DNA of 64,000 nucleotides from Paramixta manurensis (GTDB lineage Bacteria; Pseudomonadota; Gammaproteobacteria; Enterobacterales; Enterobacteriaceae), in the NCBI RefSeq assembly GCF_013285385.1, contig NZ_CP054212.1, positions 2,666,001 to 2,730,000 on the forward strand. Reading direction: 5' to 3'. Shown piece by piece: positions 50,640 to 60,808 of the stretch. Numbering within the stretch: the stretch's first letter is position 1; every line of letters starts with the position of its first letter. The notes beneath the pieces were generated by a model. It was given only the letters and a program-made list of their open reading frames with translations. It was not told where the DNA came from and made no database searches. Made by a program: the position numbers and the translations under genes.

Positions 50640-51920
50640 TCAGGCTTCAAGTAATCCTTGCGCCAGATAATGTTTATCGTCCACTACGCCTGGCAGCACG
50701 AAGAAATAGCCGCCGCCGATGGGTTTAATATACTCTTCCAGCGCTTCGCCATTTAATCGCTTCTGTACCGTCAAAAAGCCTTTTTCTAAATCATGCTGAT
50801 AACAGACAAACAGCAGGCCCATCTCTAACTGCCCGGCATGCGAAACGCCCAACGAATAACTGTATCCGCGCCGTAGCATCAGGCTACTCTGGGTTTCCGG
50901 CGTGCGCGGGTTGGCTAAACGAATATGCGCATCTAACGAGATTACATTGCCATCCGGATCGCTACGATAATCAGGCACATCATGTTCATGTTGCATGCCC
51001 AATGGCGCGCCGCTGTGTTTAACACGACCAAAGATCGACTGCTGCTCACCCAGTGGGGTTCGATCCCAGAACTCGACGTGGAACTGAATAATTCGCACCG
51101 CCTGATAGCTGCCGCCTACTGCCCATGCCGGTTCACCCTGTTGGTCTGAAACCCACAAGATATTTTTCATCAACGCGCTATCTTGCGTATTTGGGTTTGC
51201 GGTGCCGTCTTTAAAACCGAGCAGGTTAATCGGCGTCTCTTTTCCTCTACTACGCGCGGCATGGTCGGAAATAAACCCTTCGCGCCGCCAACGCACGCCG
51301 AGAAGATCCGGTGAATGCTTAATAATATCGCGCAGCGCATGAATCACCGTGTCGTTAGTGTTGGCGCAGATTTGTAGCAGCAAATCGCCGTGACACAACT
51401 CCGCATCCAGTGAATCATTCGGGAAGCGCGTCATGGTTTGCAGCCTGACAGGTTTAAGTTTTTGCAACCCATAACGGTCGTCAAACAACGACGCGCCAAG
51501 CGAGACGGTAATCGTCAGATTATCCGGATAAATCTCTGCGCCCAAAATGCCCGAATCTAACGGCGGAAGCTGCGGATTTGTCACCAGCGGCGCTTTGCCG
51601 CCATGCGTCAGAAATGCAATGCGATCGGTTAGCAGCTTAAACAGACGAACCAAATCGGCCTTATCACTCGCCAACACATCAAATGAAACCAACATCATTG
51701 ATGCCTGTTGTGGCGTGACAATCCCCGCCTGGTGCTCGCCATAAAAAGGCTGATTTTCCTGCCGCGCATTAGGCGGCAACGCGCCGGGTGAAAATGACGC
51801 ATCCGCTGCTGCCCCGCTAACCGGGCAAGTACCGCCAACGGCAAGGGCTCCACTCAGGAGCCCCATCCCTTTCAATAAACGACGACGCGACGGCAACGCC
51901 GCGTCAGACACTTTCTTCAT
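50640..51920 (-). CDS. efeB: Deferrochelatase/peroxidase EfeB
   Basis: EfeB is a periplasmic heme-dependent DyP peroxidase that aids ferrous iron uptake by EfeUO and can release iron from heme. The 426 residues start with a Tat signal (SRRRLLKG near residue 11, then MGLLSGALAVGG). The DyP signature GFKDGTANP with the catalytic Asp is present, as is the proximal heme His region GAPLGMQHEHDVPDYR. It is the last gene of efeUOB, five bases after efeO. Confidence 0.97.
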   Translation of the reverse strand: MKKVSDAALPSRRRLLKGMGLLSGALAVGGTCPVSGAAADASFSPGALPPNARQENQPFYGEHQAGIVTPQQASMMLVSFDVLASDKADLVRLFKLLTDRIAFLTHGGKAPLVTNPQLPPLDSGILGAEIYPDNLTITVSLGASLFDDRYGLQKLKPVRLQTMTRFPNDSLDAELCHGDLLLQICANTNDTVIHALRDIIKHSPDLLGVRWRREGFISDHAARSRGKETPINLLGFKDGTANPNTQDSALMKNILWVSDQQGEPAWAVGGSYQAVRIIQFHVEFWDRTPLGEQQSIFGRVKHSGAPLGMQHEHDVPDYRSDPDGNVISLDAHIRLANPRTPETQSSLMLRRGYSYSLGVSHAGQLEMGLLFVCYQHDLEKGFLTVQKRLNGEALEEYIKPIGGGYFFVLPGVVDDKHYLAQGLLEA

Positions 51921-51925
51921 GGTGC

Positions 51926-53059
51926 TTAATCCAAACCAAGGGTGCCACGTAATAATGCGAGATCTTCAGCCAGCGCGGTAACCGGTCCTTTCAGCGCATT
52001 ACGGTCAGTGGTGGTTAACTTCTCATAAGATTCATAACCCTCTTTGGTGCGATATTTCGCCAGAATGGTATCCACTTTCTTAAAGTTACCGTCGATTTTG
52101 GCCAGCAGTTGCGGGTTAGCCTTTTGCAGCAGCGGACGCAGCAGATTAACAATTTTCTGTGCGCCGTCGACGTTGGCCTGGAAATCCCACAGGTCGGTAC
52201 GGCTGTAACGATCTTCTTCACCGGAGATTTTGCTGGAAGCAACTTCTTCAATTAGATCCGCAGCGCCGCCCACCACTTTCGCTGGCGGGAAGGCCAGTTC
52301 ATTAATTCGTTTCTGCAGTTCAACCGTATCGTTATAGAGCTGGGTGGCATAGCCTTCCATGCCCTTCGTGGTGTGATCGCTAAACAGCGCTTTTTCGATA
52401 CGGTGGAAACCGGTAAATTTCGGATCTTCCGCTTTCTTCTCGTAATCATCTTCACGGGCGTCGATACTGCCGTCGAGATCGGAGAACAACTCGGCAATCG
52501 GTTCGATACGTTCATAATGCTGGCGGGTCGGCGCATACAGGGCTTTCGCTTTTTCAATGTCCCCGGCTTTTACCGCATCGGTAAACGCTTTGGTACCGCT
52601 AACCAGTTGATCGACTTCTTTGGTGACATAAACTTTATATTCTGCAATCGGCCCGACCAATTGCAGCACATCCGGCTTGCCATTATTCGCGGACGACGCC
52701 TGACCGGAGGCTTTGACAATCAGCTTCCCTTTCGGGTTACTCAGCAGCCCACAGGTCATATCATACTCACCCGCTTCCAGGTTGGCGGTAAGCTTTTGCG
52801 TGAAGCCCGGCGCGATATTCTCACGCTCTTCAACCACCATCACCCCTTTCAGAATTTCCCACTCCAGCCCTTTTTGGCTGTTGTTCTGGATGATGAACTG
52901 CGTCTTGCCCGCATTCACGGTCAGCGTCATCGGGTCACACTGCTTGTCATTCACGCTTACTTTTACCTGCGGAATATCTGCAGCGTTGGCAGCGCCAGAC
53001 GCGGCGGAAAGCGCCAGTAAAGAAGCCAGTAACGTCTTACGGCGGAAGCGAATCGTCAT
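51926..53059 (-). CDS. efeO: Periplasmic iron-uptake protein EfeO
   Basis: EfeO delivers iron to the EfeU permease. The 377-residue protein has a signal peptide (TLLASLLALSAASGAANA), an N-terminal cupredoxin-like domain with CDPMTLTVNAGKTQFIIQNN, and a C-terminal M75 peptidase-like domain bearing HxxE in FTGFHRIEKALF near residue 227. It is the full-length two-domain type. It sits between efeU (37 bases) and efeB. Confidence 0.97.
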   Translation of the reverse strand: MTIRFRRKTLLASLLALSAASGAANAADIPQVKVSVNDKQCDPMTLTVNAGKTQFIIQNNSQKGLEWEILKGVMVVEERENIAPGFTQKLTANLEAGEYDMTCGLLSNPKGKLIVKASGQASSANNGKPDVLQLVGPIAEYKVYVTKEVDQLVSGTKAFTDAVKAGDIEKAKALYAPTRQHYERIEPIAELFSDLDGSIDAREDDYEKKAEDPKFTGFHRIEKALFSDHTTKGMEGYATQLYNDTVELQKRINELAFPPAKVVGGAADLIEEVASSKISGEEDRYSRTDLWDFQANVDGAQKIVNLLRPLLQKANPQLLAKIDGNFKKVDTILAKYRTKEGYESYEKLTTTDRNALKGPVTALAEDLALLRGTLGLD

Positions 53060-53096
53060 AGGTAAATCCCTGTCAAAGTCATGAACAAACGCGCCA

Positions 53097-53951
53097 TTAA
53101 CGACGCGCGGAAGAAGCCTCGCGCGCGTCTTTCGTCGCGCTGGCCGCAGGGCGAGCTGGCATCAGAAACAGCAGCAACGCCGGGATCAGATAAATCAGGT
53201 ACACCGCCACTTCGCTTACTGTTGGCGCCTCCTGATAGCCCAAAATACCCTCGAGCAATGTCCCGAACACGGTTTGGGTAGAGAGGACATTGCTTAAGTC
53301 AAAAGCAACCGCCTGGAAACTATTCCATAGCCCCGCCTCATGAAAGGCACGGATCGCACCCGCTGCGAGCCCCGCGGCGACAAATAAAATAAACAGGCTG
53401 GTCCACTTAAAGAATTTCGCCAGATTAAGCCGCACGCCGCCCACATACAGTAAGGCGCCAAGCACCACTGCGGTTGCCAGGCCGAGCATTGCCCCAATCG
53501 GCGGCGCATAACCGACATCCTGCGTGAAGGCGGCCAGCAGGAAAAAGACCGACTCCAGCCCCTCGCGCGCCACCGCCAGAAATACCATTAACACCAGCGG
53601 CCAACCGCTATTCGCGCCCTTTTGCAAAGCCTGGTCGACGGCATCTTCCAGTTCGGCTTTTACATTACGCGCCACTTTCCGCATCCAGAACACCATATAG
53701 GTCAGGATCAAGACCGCAATCACCGCCACGATCCCTTCAAACAGTTCTTGCTGCTTCTGCGGAAACTCACCGGTGGTTTGATTAATGAAGATACCGAGCG
53801 CAAGGCAGAGCCCGGCGGCGATAAACACCCCGGCCCACATAGCGCCAAACCACTGGGTGCGTTGCGTGCGTTTTAAGTAGCTGGCAATCAAACTTACGAT
53901 TAACGCCGCCTCTAATCCTTCACGCAGCATAATTAGAAAAGGAACGAACAT
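53097..53951 (-). CDS. efeU: Ferrous iron permease EfeU
   Basis: EfeU is an Ftr1-like inner-membrane iron permease. The 284 residues contain seven hydrophobic helices and the two iron-binding REGLE motifs (LREGLEAALIVSL near residue 9 and AREGLESVFF near 138). The frame is intact, in contrast to E. coli K-12 where efeU is frameshifted. A Fur box lies 59-77 bases upstream, so the operon is iron-repressed. Confidence 0.96.
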   Translation of the reverse strand: MFVPFLIMLREGLEAALIVSLIASYLKRTQRTQWFGAMWAGVFIAAGLCLALGIFINQTTGEFPQKQQELFEGIVAVIAVLILTYMVFWMRKVARNVKAELEDAVDQALQKGANSGWPLVLMVFLAVAREGLESVFFLLAAFTQDVGYAPPIGAMLGLATAVVLGALLYVGGVRLNLAKFFKWTSLFILFVAAGLAAGAIRAFHEAGLWNSFQAVAFDLSNVLSTQTVFGTLLEGILGYQEAPTVSEVAVYLIYLIPALLLFLMPARPAASATKDAREASSARR

Positions 53952-54009
53952 GCCTGAAACCTCAAAGTAAAAAGTGCGTCTACGGGGATAAAGAAGCGTA
54001 AATCAGAAC

Positions 54010-54028
54010 GATATTGATTATCGTTATC
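54010..54028 (-). promoter_or_regulatory. Fur box upstream of efeUOB
   Basis: GATATTGATTATCGTTATC matches 16 of the 19 bases of the Fur consensus GATAATGATAATCATTATC. It lies 59 bases upstream of the efeU start within the efeU-putP gap. Confidence 0.88.
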
Positions 54029-54146
54029 GGATTTAAAAAAACAAGCTGCTACCAGGCATTTTTCGTGTTTTGCGTCGAAAATCGCGGGGGGAAATTGTAA
54101 GCGTGTTTATTATTATGCGGGCGAACGGTTCGCCCGCAGAGGAAGA

Positions 54147-55631
54147 TTACTTGCTGTGGAACTCCATATCGGCCTGACTAAAACGCGCCTGCGCTTCACG
54201 CGATGGCGCCCGCCCCAGCAGGCTGAACAGCACAATCGCCAGGCTGGCAAACAGGAAGCCTGGAATAATTTCATACAACCCTAGCCAGGCATACTGTTTC
54301 CAGACCAGCACTGTGACGGCACCGACCACCATACCAGCAAGCGCACCATTACGCGTAGTACGCTTCCAGCACACCGCAAACAGCACCACCGGCCCGAATG
54401 CCGCGCCAAATCCGGCCCAGGCATAGCTCACCAGTCCGAGCACTCGATTTTCCGGATTGGCCGCCAGGGCAATCGCAATCACCGCCACCAGCAATACCAT
54501 TAAGCGCCCTACCCACACCAATTCACGTTGGCTGGCGCCTTTACGTAAAAAGTTTTTATAGAGGTCTTCGGTCAACGCGCTAGAACACACCAGTAATTGG
54601 CAACTTAGCGTGGACATCACCGCCGCCAGGATCGCGGACAACAAAATACCGGCAATCCACGGATTAAACAAAATGCGCGCCAACTCGATAAATATGCGCT
54701 CGCCATTTTCCGACACGCCTGCCGCCTGCTCCGGATGATTTTGGAAATAAGCAATCCCAAAGAACCCCACCGCGACGGCGCCCGCCAAACACAGAATCAT
54801 CCATGTCATACCAATGCGACGCGCGGTACGGATTGAACGATGCGAATCCGCCGCCATGAAGCGCGCCAGAATATGCGGTTGTCCGAAATAGCCCAGCCCC
54901 CAGCCAAGTAACGAGATAATCGCGACAAAATCCAGTCCTTTTAGCATGTTAATATTTTCAACGCTCTTCGCCTCAATCACCGCCAGTGAATCACTTAGGC
55001 CACCCACGGCAAAAATAACGATCACCGGCGTAAGAATCAGCGCGAAAATCATCAGGCTGGCCTGTACCGTATCGGTCCAGCTCACGGCTAAAAAGCCGCC
55101 GACAAAAGTATAAATAATGGTTGCCGCCGCCCCTGCCCACAATGCGCTTTCATAGCTCATACCAAAGGTGCTTTCAAACAAACGCGCACCGGCCACAATG
55201 CCGGAAGCGCAATAGATGGTGAAGAAGACTAAGATCACCAGCGCGGAGATAACACGTAAGATTTTACTGTTATCTTCAAAACGGCTAGAGAAAAAATCGG
55301 GCAACGTCAGGGCATTGTTATGGTGTTCGGTTTGCACCCGCAACCGGCCGGCAACAATTTTCCAGTTCAGCCAGGCACCAATGGTTAAGCCAATTGCAAT
55401 CCAACTCTCAGAAATGCCTGACAAAAATATCGCGCCAGGTAAGCCCATTAGCAACCAACCGCTCATATCCGAGGCCCCGGCGGACAAGGCCGTCACCAGA
55501 CTGCCGAGACTGCGTCCACCCAGAATATAGTCGTCAAAATTCTTGGTGGAGCGCCAGGCCATAAAGCCGATTAAAACCATCCCTAAGATATAGATGGTGA
55601 ATGTCACCATCATTGGCGTGCTTACTGTCAT
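54147..55631 (-). CDS. putP: Sodium/proline symporter PutP
   Basis: PutP imports proline with Na+. The 494-residue SSS-family protein has about 13 helices and the family landmarks NFDDYILGGRSLG, ALSAGASDMSGWLLMGLPGA with the sodium-site residues, and SAILAAVMSTLSCQLLVCSSALTEDLY. ATG 55631 (GGAG upstream) gives the E. coli-like start MTVSTPMMVTF. It is divergent from putA and shares the PutA-controlled intergenic region. The C-terminus differs slightly from E. coli. Confidence 0.97.
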   Translation of the reverse strand: MTVSTPMMVTFTIYILGMVLIGFMAWRSTKNFDDYILGGRSLGSLVTALSAGASDMSGWLLMGLPGAIFLSGISESWIAIGLTIGAWLNWKIVAGRLRVQTEHHNNALTLPDFFSSRFEDNSKILRVISALVILVFFTIYCASGIVAGARLFESTFGMSYESALWAGAAATIIYTFVGGFLAVSWTDTVQASLMIFALILTPVIVIFAVGGLSDSLAVIEAKSVENINMLKGLDFVAIISLLGWGLGYFGQPHILARFMAADSHRSIRTARRIGMTWMILCLAGAVAVGFFGIAYFQNHPEQAAGVSENGERIFIELARILFNPWIAGILLSAILAAVMSTLSCQLLVCSSALTEDLYKNFLRKGASQRELVWVGRLMVLLVAVIAIALAANPENRVLGLVSYAWAGFGAAFGPVVLFAVCWKRTTRNGALAGMVVGAVTVLVWKQYAWLGLYEIIPGFLFASLAIVLFSLLGRAPSREAQARFSQADMEFHSK

Positions 55632-56065
55632 CAGGCTCTCCATTTCTTGTCGGTTATTTTTGCTCGGGGCGTTTTTGCATCCCGCAGGAACGGTGTAGGA
55701 CGGCAAGCCTCCCCCTCAAAGCGCGCTATCCTGCAGCAATGAAAAGACGCGCACCACGGATTTAACACATCAATTACTGTTATTTCACTATTCATCGACC
55801 AAAAAATGCCAGAAGGTTGCACTCAATCACACCCTTGCCCGGTTGCACCTCAATTCAGAATCGCCATATCAATGGGTTACCCGGAGAGGCAGTATGACCG
55901 CGTTATTTTCTCTCTGCCTATCGCAAGCAGCGAAAATTTAACAAAAATGAACATTGCAACTCTGGAATGTCGGTCACATTTAACACGGTTGCACAAAGTT
56001 GCAACATGGAGGATATTGCTGCCAGTTGGCATTGTTTATCTTCACTTTTATGAGGTGTTAACGGA
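55632..56065. promoter_or_regulatory. putP-putA divergent control region with PutA operator motifs
   Basis: The 434-base gap contains at least five copies of the PutA operator core GTTGCA: 55816-55821 and 55842-55847 (both as GTTGCAC), 55955-55960 on the reverse strand, 55988-55993 (GTTGCAC), and 55998-56005, where GTTGCAAC reads the same on both strands. PutA is known to repress both genes through such sites when proline is absent. The right half precedes putA and is where the last three cluster. Confidence 0.82.
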
Positions 56066-59000
56066 ATGGGAACCACCACAATGGGCGTCAAACTCGATGA
56101 CGCAACGCGCACAAGGATCAAACTCGCGGCACAAAAAATAGATCGCACATCACATTGGTTGATTAAGCAGGCGATATTTAACTATTTGGATCGGTTAGAA
56201 AACGGGACCGAACTGCCCGAGGGCGCCGTTTCCTCCTCTGAGCAGGAGGCCGCCGAGTTGCCGCCCGAAGAGTCCCACCAGCCTTTTCTGGATTTTGCCG
56301 AACAGATTTTGCCGCAATCGGTCGCACGCGCGGCGATAACCTCCGCCTGGCGTCGTCCGGAAACCGAAGCGGTGTCGATGTTATTAGAACAGGCCCGCTT
56401 ACCCGCCGGTCAGGCGGAGAAAACGCGTCAACTGGCCTGGACATTAGCGGATAAACTACGCCATCAAAAAAATGCCGGCGGGCGCGCCGGGATGGTACAG
56501 AGTCTGTTACAAGAGTTTTCCCTCTCCTCACAAGAGGGCGTGGCGCTGATGTGCCTTGCGGAGGCGTTGTTACGTATCCCGGACAAACCGACGCGCGATG
56601 CGTTAATTCGCGACAAGATCAGCAACGGTAACTGGCAGTCGCATTTAGGCCGCAGCCCCTCGCTGTTTGTTAATGCCGCCACCTGGGGTTTGCTGTTCAC
56701 CGGTCGCCTGGTGTCGACCCATAACGAAGCCAATCTTTCACGCTCTCTGAACCGTATTATCGGCAAGAGCGGCGAACCGCTGATTCGTAAAGGCGTCGAT
56801 ATGGCGATGCGCCTGATGGGCGAACAGTTTGTCACTGGCGAAACCATTGCCGAAGCGTTGGCTAACGCACGTAAACTGGAAGAGAAAGGGTTTAGCTACT
56901 CCTACGATATGCTGGGTGAAGCCGCCCTCACCGCCAGTGATGCCAAAGCCTATCTTCTTTCTTACCAGCAGGCGATCCATGCGATTGGTAAAGCATCAAA
57001 CGGGCGTGGGATTTACGAAGGGCCAGGCATTTCGATTAAGCTTTCGGCACTACATCCACGCTACTGCCGGGCGCAATATGAGCGCGTGATAGAGGAGCTC
57101 TATCCAGTCTTGAAATCGCTAACCTTGCTGGCCCGCACCTATGATATTGGCATTAATATTGATGCCGAAGAGGCCGACCGGCTGGAGCTCTCGCTCGATC
57201 TGTTGGAAAAGCTCTGTTTTGAGCCGGAACTGGAGGGCTGGAACGGGATTGGTTTTGTCATCCAGGCCTATCAAAAACGTTGCCCGCTGGTGATTGATGC
57301 GCTGGTCGATCTTGCACAGCGTAGCCGCCGCCGCCTGATGATTCGTCTGGTGAAAGGTGCCTATTGGGATAGCGAAATTAAACGCGCCCAAGTGGAAGGC
57401 CTGGAAGGCTACCCGGTTTATACCCGTAAGGTGTATACCGACATCTCTTATCTCGCCTGCGCGCGCAAACTGCTGGCGGCGCCTAATCTAATTTATCCGC
57501 AGTTCGCCACCCATAATGCCCACACGCTCGCCGCCATTTATCATTTAGCGGGGAATAATTATTATCCGGGGCAGTATGAGTTTCAGTGCCTGCATGGCAT
57601 GGGCGAGCCGCTCTACGAACAGGTGGTGGGGAAAGTCGCCGAGGGCAAACTGAATCGCCCCTGCCGTATTTATGCGCCGGTTGGCACCCATGAAACGCTG
57701 CTGGCCTATCTGGTGCGCCGCCTGTTGGAAAACGGTGCCAATACCTCGTTTGTTAACCGGATTGCCGACGCGTCATTGCCGTTGGACGTGCTGATTGCCG
57801 ATCCAGTCGAAGCGGTAGAGAAAATGGCCGCCAGCGAAGGCGCGATTGGCTTGCCGCATCCGAAAATCCCGTTACCCCGTGCGCTCTACGGTGAGACGCG
57901 CCGAAACTCTGCCGGGCTTGATCTAGCCAACGAGCACCGTCTGGCGTCGCTCTCCAGCGCACTGCTCAATAGCGCCGCGCAGCCCTGGCTGGCCCAGCCG
58001 ATGATTGAGGGTGAGTTGGATAGCGGCGAAAGTCAGCCAATCCTCAACCCTGCCGAACCGACGGATGTGGTAGGCCAGGTACGAGAGGCGAGTGAAAATG
58101 AAGTCCAACGCGCGTTAGATGCCGCCGTGAAGGCCGGTTCCATTTGGTTTGCCACGCCACCACAGGAACGCGCCGCGATCCTGACGCGGGCAGCCACCCT
58201 GATGGAAGGCCAGATGCAGCGCCTGATTGGTATTTTAGTACGTGAAGCGGGTAAAACCTTCAGTAATGCCGTTGCTGAAGTGCGTGAAGCGGTCGACTTC
58301 TTGCACTATTACGCTGCTCAGGTGCGCAGCGCGTTCGCTAACGAAACGCATCGCCCGCTCGGCCCGGTGGTCTGCATCAGCCCGTGGAATTTCCCGCTGG
58401 CGATTTTCACCGGTCAGATTGCCGCTGCGTTAGCAGCAGGTAATAGCGTGCTGGCAAAACCTGCCGAGCAGACGCCGTTAATCGCCGCCCAGGCAGTGCA
58501 AATCCTGTTTGATGCTGGCGTGCCTGTCGGTGTGCTGCAATTGTTGCCGGGGCGCGGAGAAACCGTTGGTGCCCGCTTAACCGGCGATGATCGCGTGCGC
58601 GGAGTGATGTTTACCGGTTCAACGGCGGTCGCCACCCTGTTACAACGCAATATCGCCGGGCGTCTTGATCCACAGGGTCGCCCCACTCCATTAATCGCCG
58701 AAACCGGAGGGATCAACGCCATGATCGTTGATTCCTCTGCGCTTACCGAACAAGTGGTGACCGATATTGTCGCCTCCGCTTTTGATAGCGCCGGGCAACG
58801 CTGTTCAGCCTTGCGTCTGCTCTGCATTCAGGAGGATGTCGCTGACCATACACTGAAAATGCTGCGCGGTGCGATGGCGGAATGTCGCATGGGGAACCCG
58901 GAGCGCCTTTCAACCGATATTGGTCCGGTGATCGATGCGGAAGCCAAAGCCAACATTGAGCGCCATATTGAGGCCATGCGCACCAGCGGTTTTACCCTTT

Positions 59001-60010
59001 ATCAGGCGGCACAGGAAAATCGCCAGGACCTCGAGGAGTGGCGGAAAGGCACCTTTGTCATGCCAACGTTGATTGAGCTGAATAGCGTCAGTGAGTTGGA
59101 TAAAGAGGTGTTTGGCCCGGTGCTACATGTGGTGCGTTTTGCGCGTAGCCAACTGCCGCAACTGGTCGAACAAATCAATGCCGCCGGCTATGGCCTGACG
59201 CTAGGCGTCCATACCCGCATTGATGAAACCATCGGTCAAGTCACTCAGCATGCCAAAGTCGGTAACCTGTACGTTAACCGCAATATGGTGGGCGCCGTGG
59301 TCGGCGTGCAGCCTTTTGGCGGAGAAGGTCTTTCCGGTACCGGGCCAAAAGCCGGTGGCCCGCTCTACCTGCTCCGCCTGCTCTCCAGCCGTCCGGAAGA
59401 GGCGCCTGGCACCATGCTGGCGCGGCAGGATAATGCCCAACCGGCAGAGGTTTCATTGCGTGCCGGGCTAACCGAGGCGCATCAGGCGCTCAGCGAATGG
59501 GCGCACGATCGGCCTGAACTGGCGGAAATTTGTCAGCGCTTCGCGCGATTAGCGCAAAGCGGTAGCGTACATCTGTTACCCGGCCCGACCGGTGAACGTA
59601 ACACTTTGACGCTTTTACCACGCGAACGGGTGCTCTGTCTGGCCGATAACCAGAACGATGCCCTGACACAGCTTGCCGCCGCAACCAGTACCGGTTGCCG
59701 GGTATTATGGCCGGACGATGAGTTGCATCGTACCCTGTTTGACGCTTTGCCAAACCAAGTACAACAGCGCATTGATTGCTCTGCCGAGCCGCTCTCCGAA
59801 ACGTTTGACGCGGTGGTCTGGCACGGCGATGCCGACCAGCTACGCACCTTGTGTAAACACGTGGCGGCACGCGAAGGTGCCATTGTGTCAGTGCAAGGTT
59901 TCGCCCGTGGAGAAAGTCAGTTACTGCTGGAACGGTTGCTGTTGGAACGGTCATTAAGCGTTAATACCGCCGCCGCTGGCGGGAACGCCAGCCTGATGAC
60001 CATTGGCTAA
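56066..60010 (+). CDS. putA: Trifunctional proline utilisation protein PutA
   Basis: PutA oxidises proline to glutamate and represses put genes when proline is low. The 1314-residue protein has the ribbon-helix-helix repressor domain at residues 1-47 (MGVKLDDATRTRIKLAAQKIDRTSHWLIKQAI). The FAD proline dehydrogenase barrel (about 260-570) includes GPGISIKLSALHPRY, RRRLMIRLVKGAYWD and ATHNAHTLA. The P5C dehydrogenase (about 640-1130) has VCISPWNFPLAIFTGQ, AETGGINAMIV and the nucleophile Cys913 in SAGQRCSALR. It is full length (E. coli 1320). The operators upstream fit autorepression. Confidence 0.98.
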   Translation: MGTTTMGVKLDDATRTRIKLAAQKIDRTSHWLIKQAIFNYLDRLENGTELPEGAVSSSEQEAAELPPEESHQPFLDFAEQILPQSVARAAITSAWRRPETEAVSMLLEQARLPAGQAEKTRQLAWTLADKLRHQKNAGGRAGMVQSLLQEFSLSSQEGVALMCLAEALLRIPDKPTRDALIRDKISNGNWQSHLGRSPSLFVNAATWGLLFTGRLVSTHNEANLSRSLNRIIGKSGEPLIRKGVDMAMRLMGEQFVTGETIAEALANARKLEEKGFSYSYDMLGEAALTASDAKAYLLSYQQAIHAIGKASNGRGIYEGPGISIKLSALHPRYCRAQYERVIEELYPVLKSLTLLARTYDIGINIDAEEADRLELSLDLLEKLCFEPELEGWNGIGFVIQAYQKRCPLVIDALVDLAQRSRRRLMIRLVKGAYWDSEIKRAQVEGLEGYPVYTRKVYTDISYLACARKLLAAPNLIYPQFATHNAHTLAAIYHLAGNNYYPGQYEFQCLHGMGEPLYEQVVGKVAEGKLNRPCRIYAPVGTHETLLAYLVRRLLENGANTSFVNRIADASLPLDVLIADPVEAVEKMAASEGAIGLPHPKIPLPRALYGETRRNSAGLDLANEHRLASLSSALLNSAAQPWLAQPMIEGELDSGESQPILNPAEPTDVVGQVREASENEVQRALDAAVKAGSIWFATPPQERAAILTRAATLMEGQMQRLIGILVREAGKTFSNAVAEVREAVDFLHYYAAQVRSAFANETHRPLGPVVCISPWNFPLAIFTGQIAAALAAGNSVLAKPAEQTPLIAAQAVQILFDAGVPVGVLQLLPGRGETVGARLTGDDRVRGVMFTGSTAVATLLQRNIAGRLDPQGRPTPLIAETGGINAMIVDSSALTEQVVTDIVASAFDSAGQRCSALRLLCIQEDVADHTLKMLRGAMAECRMGNPERLSTDIGPVIDAEAKANIERHIEAMRTSGFTLYQAAQENRQDLEEWRKGTFVMPTLIELNSVSELDKEVFGPVLHVVRFARSQLPQLVEQINAAGYGLTLGVHTRIDETIGQVTQHAKVGNLYVNRNMVGAVVGVQPFGGEGLSGTGPKAGGPLYLLRLLSSRPEEAPGTMLARQDNAQPAEVSLRAGLTEAHQALSEWAHDRPELAEICQRFARLAQSGSVHLLPGPTGERNTLTLLPRERVLCLADNQNDALTQLAAATSTGCRVLWPDDELHRTLFDALPNQVQQRIDCSAEPLSETFDAVVWHGDADQLRTLCKHVAAREGAIVSVQGFARGESQLLLERLLLERSLSVNTAAAGGNASLMTIG

Positions 60011-60021
60011 ACGCACCGTAT

Positions 60022-60046
60022 AAAAAAGCCGCCTGATGAGGCGGCT
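60022..60046 (-). terminator. Bidirectional terminator between putA and tcyN
   Basis: AGCCGCCT pairs with AGGCGGCT around GATG (60027-60046). On the minus strand it is followed by a T-run (60022-60027), so it best serves the tcyJLN transcript, and it probably also ends putA. Confidence 0.85.
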
Positions 60047-60055
60047 TGTTAACGC

Positions 60056-60808
60056 TTACTGATTGAGAAACTTCTCAAGAAACTGGCGGGTACGCGCTTG
60101 TTGTGGGTTCGCGAACAGCTCTTTCGCCGACCCCTGTTCCACAATGCGCCCCTGATCCATAAAGATGGCGCGATCGGCGACATCACGCGCAAAGCTCATT
60201 TCGTGCGTCACAATCACCATCGTCCGTTTCTCTTCGGCCAGGGCGCGGATGGTGTTTAATACCTCACCCACTAATTCCGGGTCCAGCGCCGAGGTCGGCT
60301 CATCAAACAGAATCACCTCCGGCCGCATCGCCAGCGCACGAGCAATCGCCACACGTTGCTGCTGCCCACCGGACAAGCGACGCGGATAGCTCTCTTCTTT
60401 GCCGTGCAAACCCACCTTTTCCAGCAAGACGCGCGCACGGGCAATCGCCTCGGCCTTCGGTTCGCCTTTTACGATGACCGGCCCTTCAATAATGTTTTCC
60501 AGCACTGAACGATGAGGAAACAAGTTAAAGCTCTGAAACACAAAGCCCACCTGTTGACGCAAGCTACGCACCCTCTCCTTCTGTTTATTCAGCGCCACCG
60601 TGGCATCAATGGCGATATCACCGACTTTAATCGTGCCAGACGTCGGCACCTCCAGCAGGTTGATACAACGTAGCAAGGTGGTCTTCCCTGAACCACTCGG
60701 CCCGATAATCGCCACCACTTCGCCGGAGGCGACTTCAAGGTCGATGCCATGTAGCACCGTCTGACCATTAAACTGCTTCACCAGTTTACTGACTTCGATG
60801 GCGCTCAT
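60056..60808 (-). CDS. tcyN: L-cystine ABC transporter ATP-binding protein TcyN
   Basis: TcyN (YecC) powers cystine import. The 250-residue ATPase has Walker A in IIGPSGSGKTTLLRC, the Q-loop QQVGFVFQSFNLFPH, the signature RLSGGQQQRVAIARAL, Walker B VILFDEPTSALDPEL and the switch His in VIVTHEMSFARDV. It overlaps the permease gene by 4 bases. It is the third gene of the tcyJLN order. Confidence 0.96.
   Translation of the reverse strand: MSAIEVSKLVKQFNGQTVLHGIDLEVASGEVVAIIGPSGSGKTTLLRCINLLEVPTSGTIKVGDIAIDATVALNKQKERVRSLRQQVGFVFQSFNLFPHRSVLENIIEGPVIVKGEPKAEAIARARVLLEKVGLHGKEESYPRRLSGGQQQRVAIARALAMRPEVILFDEPTSALDPELVGEVLNTIRALAEEKRTMVIVTHEMSFARDVADRAIFMDQGRIVEQGSAKELFANPQQARTRQFLEKFLNQ

Noticed and set aside
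56178..59954. Multiple antisense frames of 60-154 residues within putA
   Set aside because: They are shadows of the long GC-rich putA gene with no independent start signals or domains.
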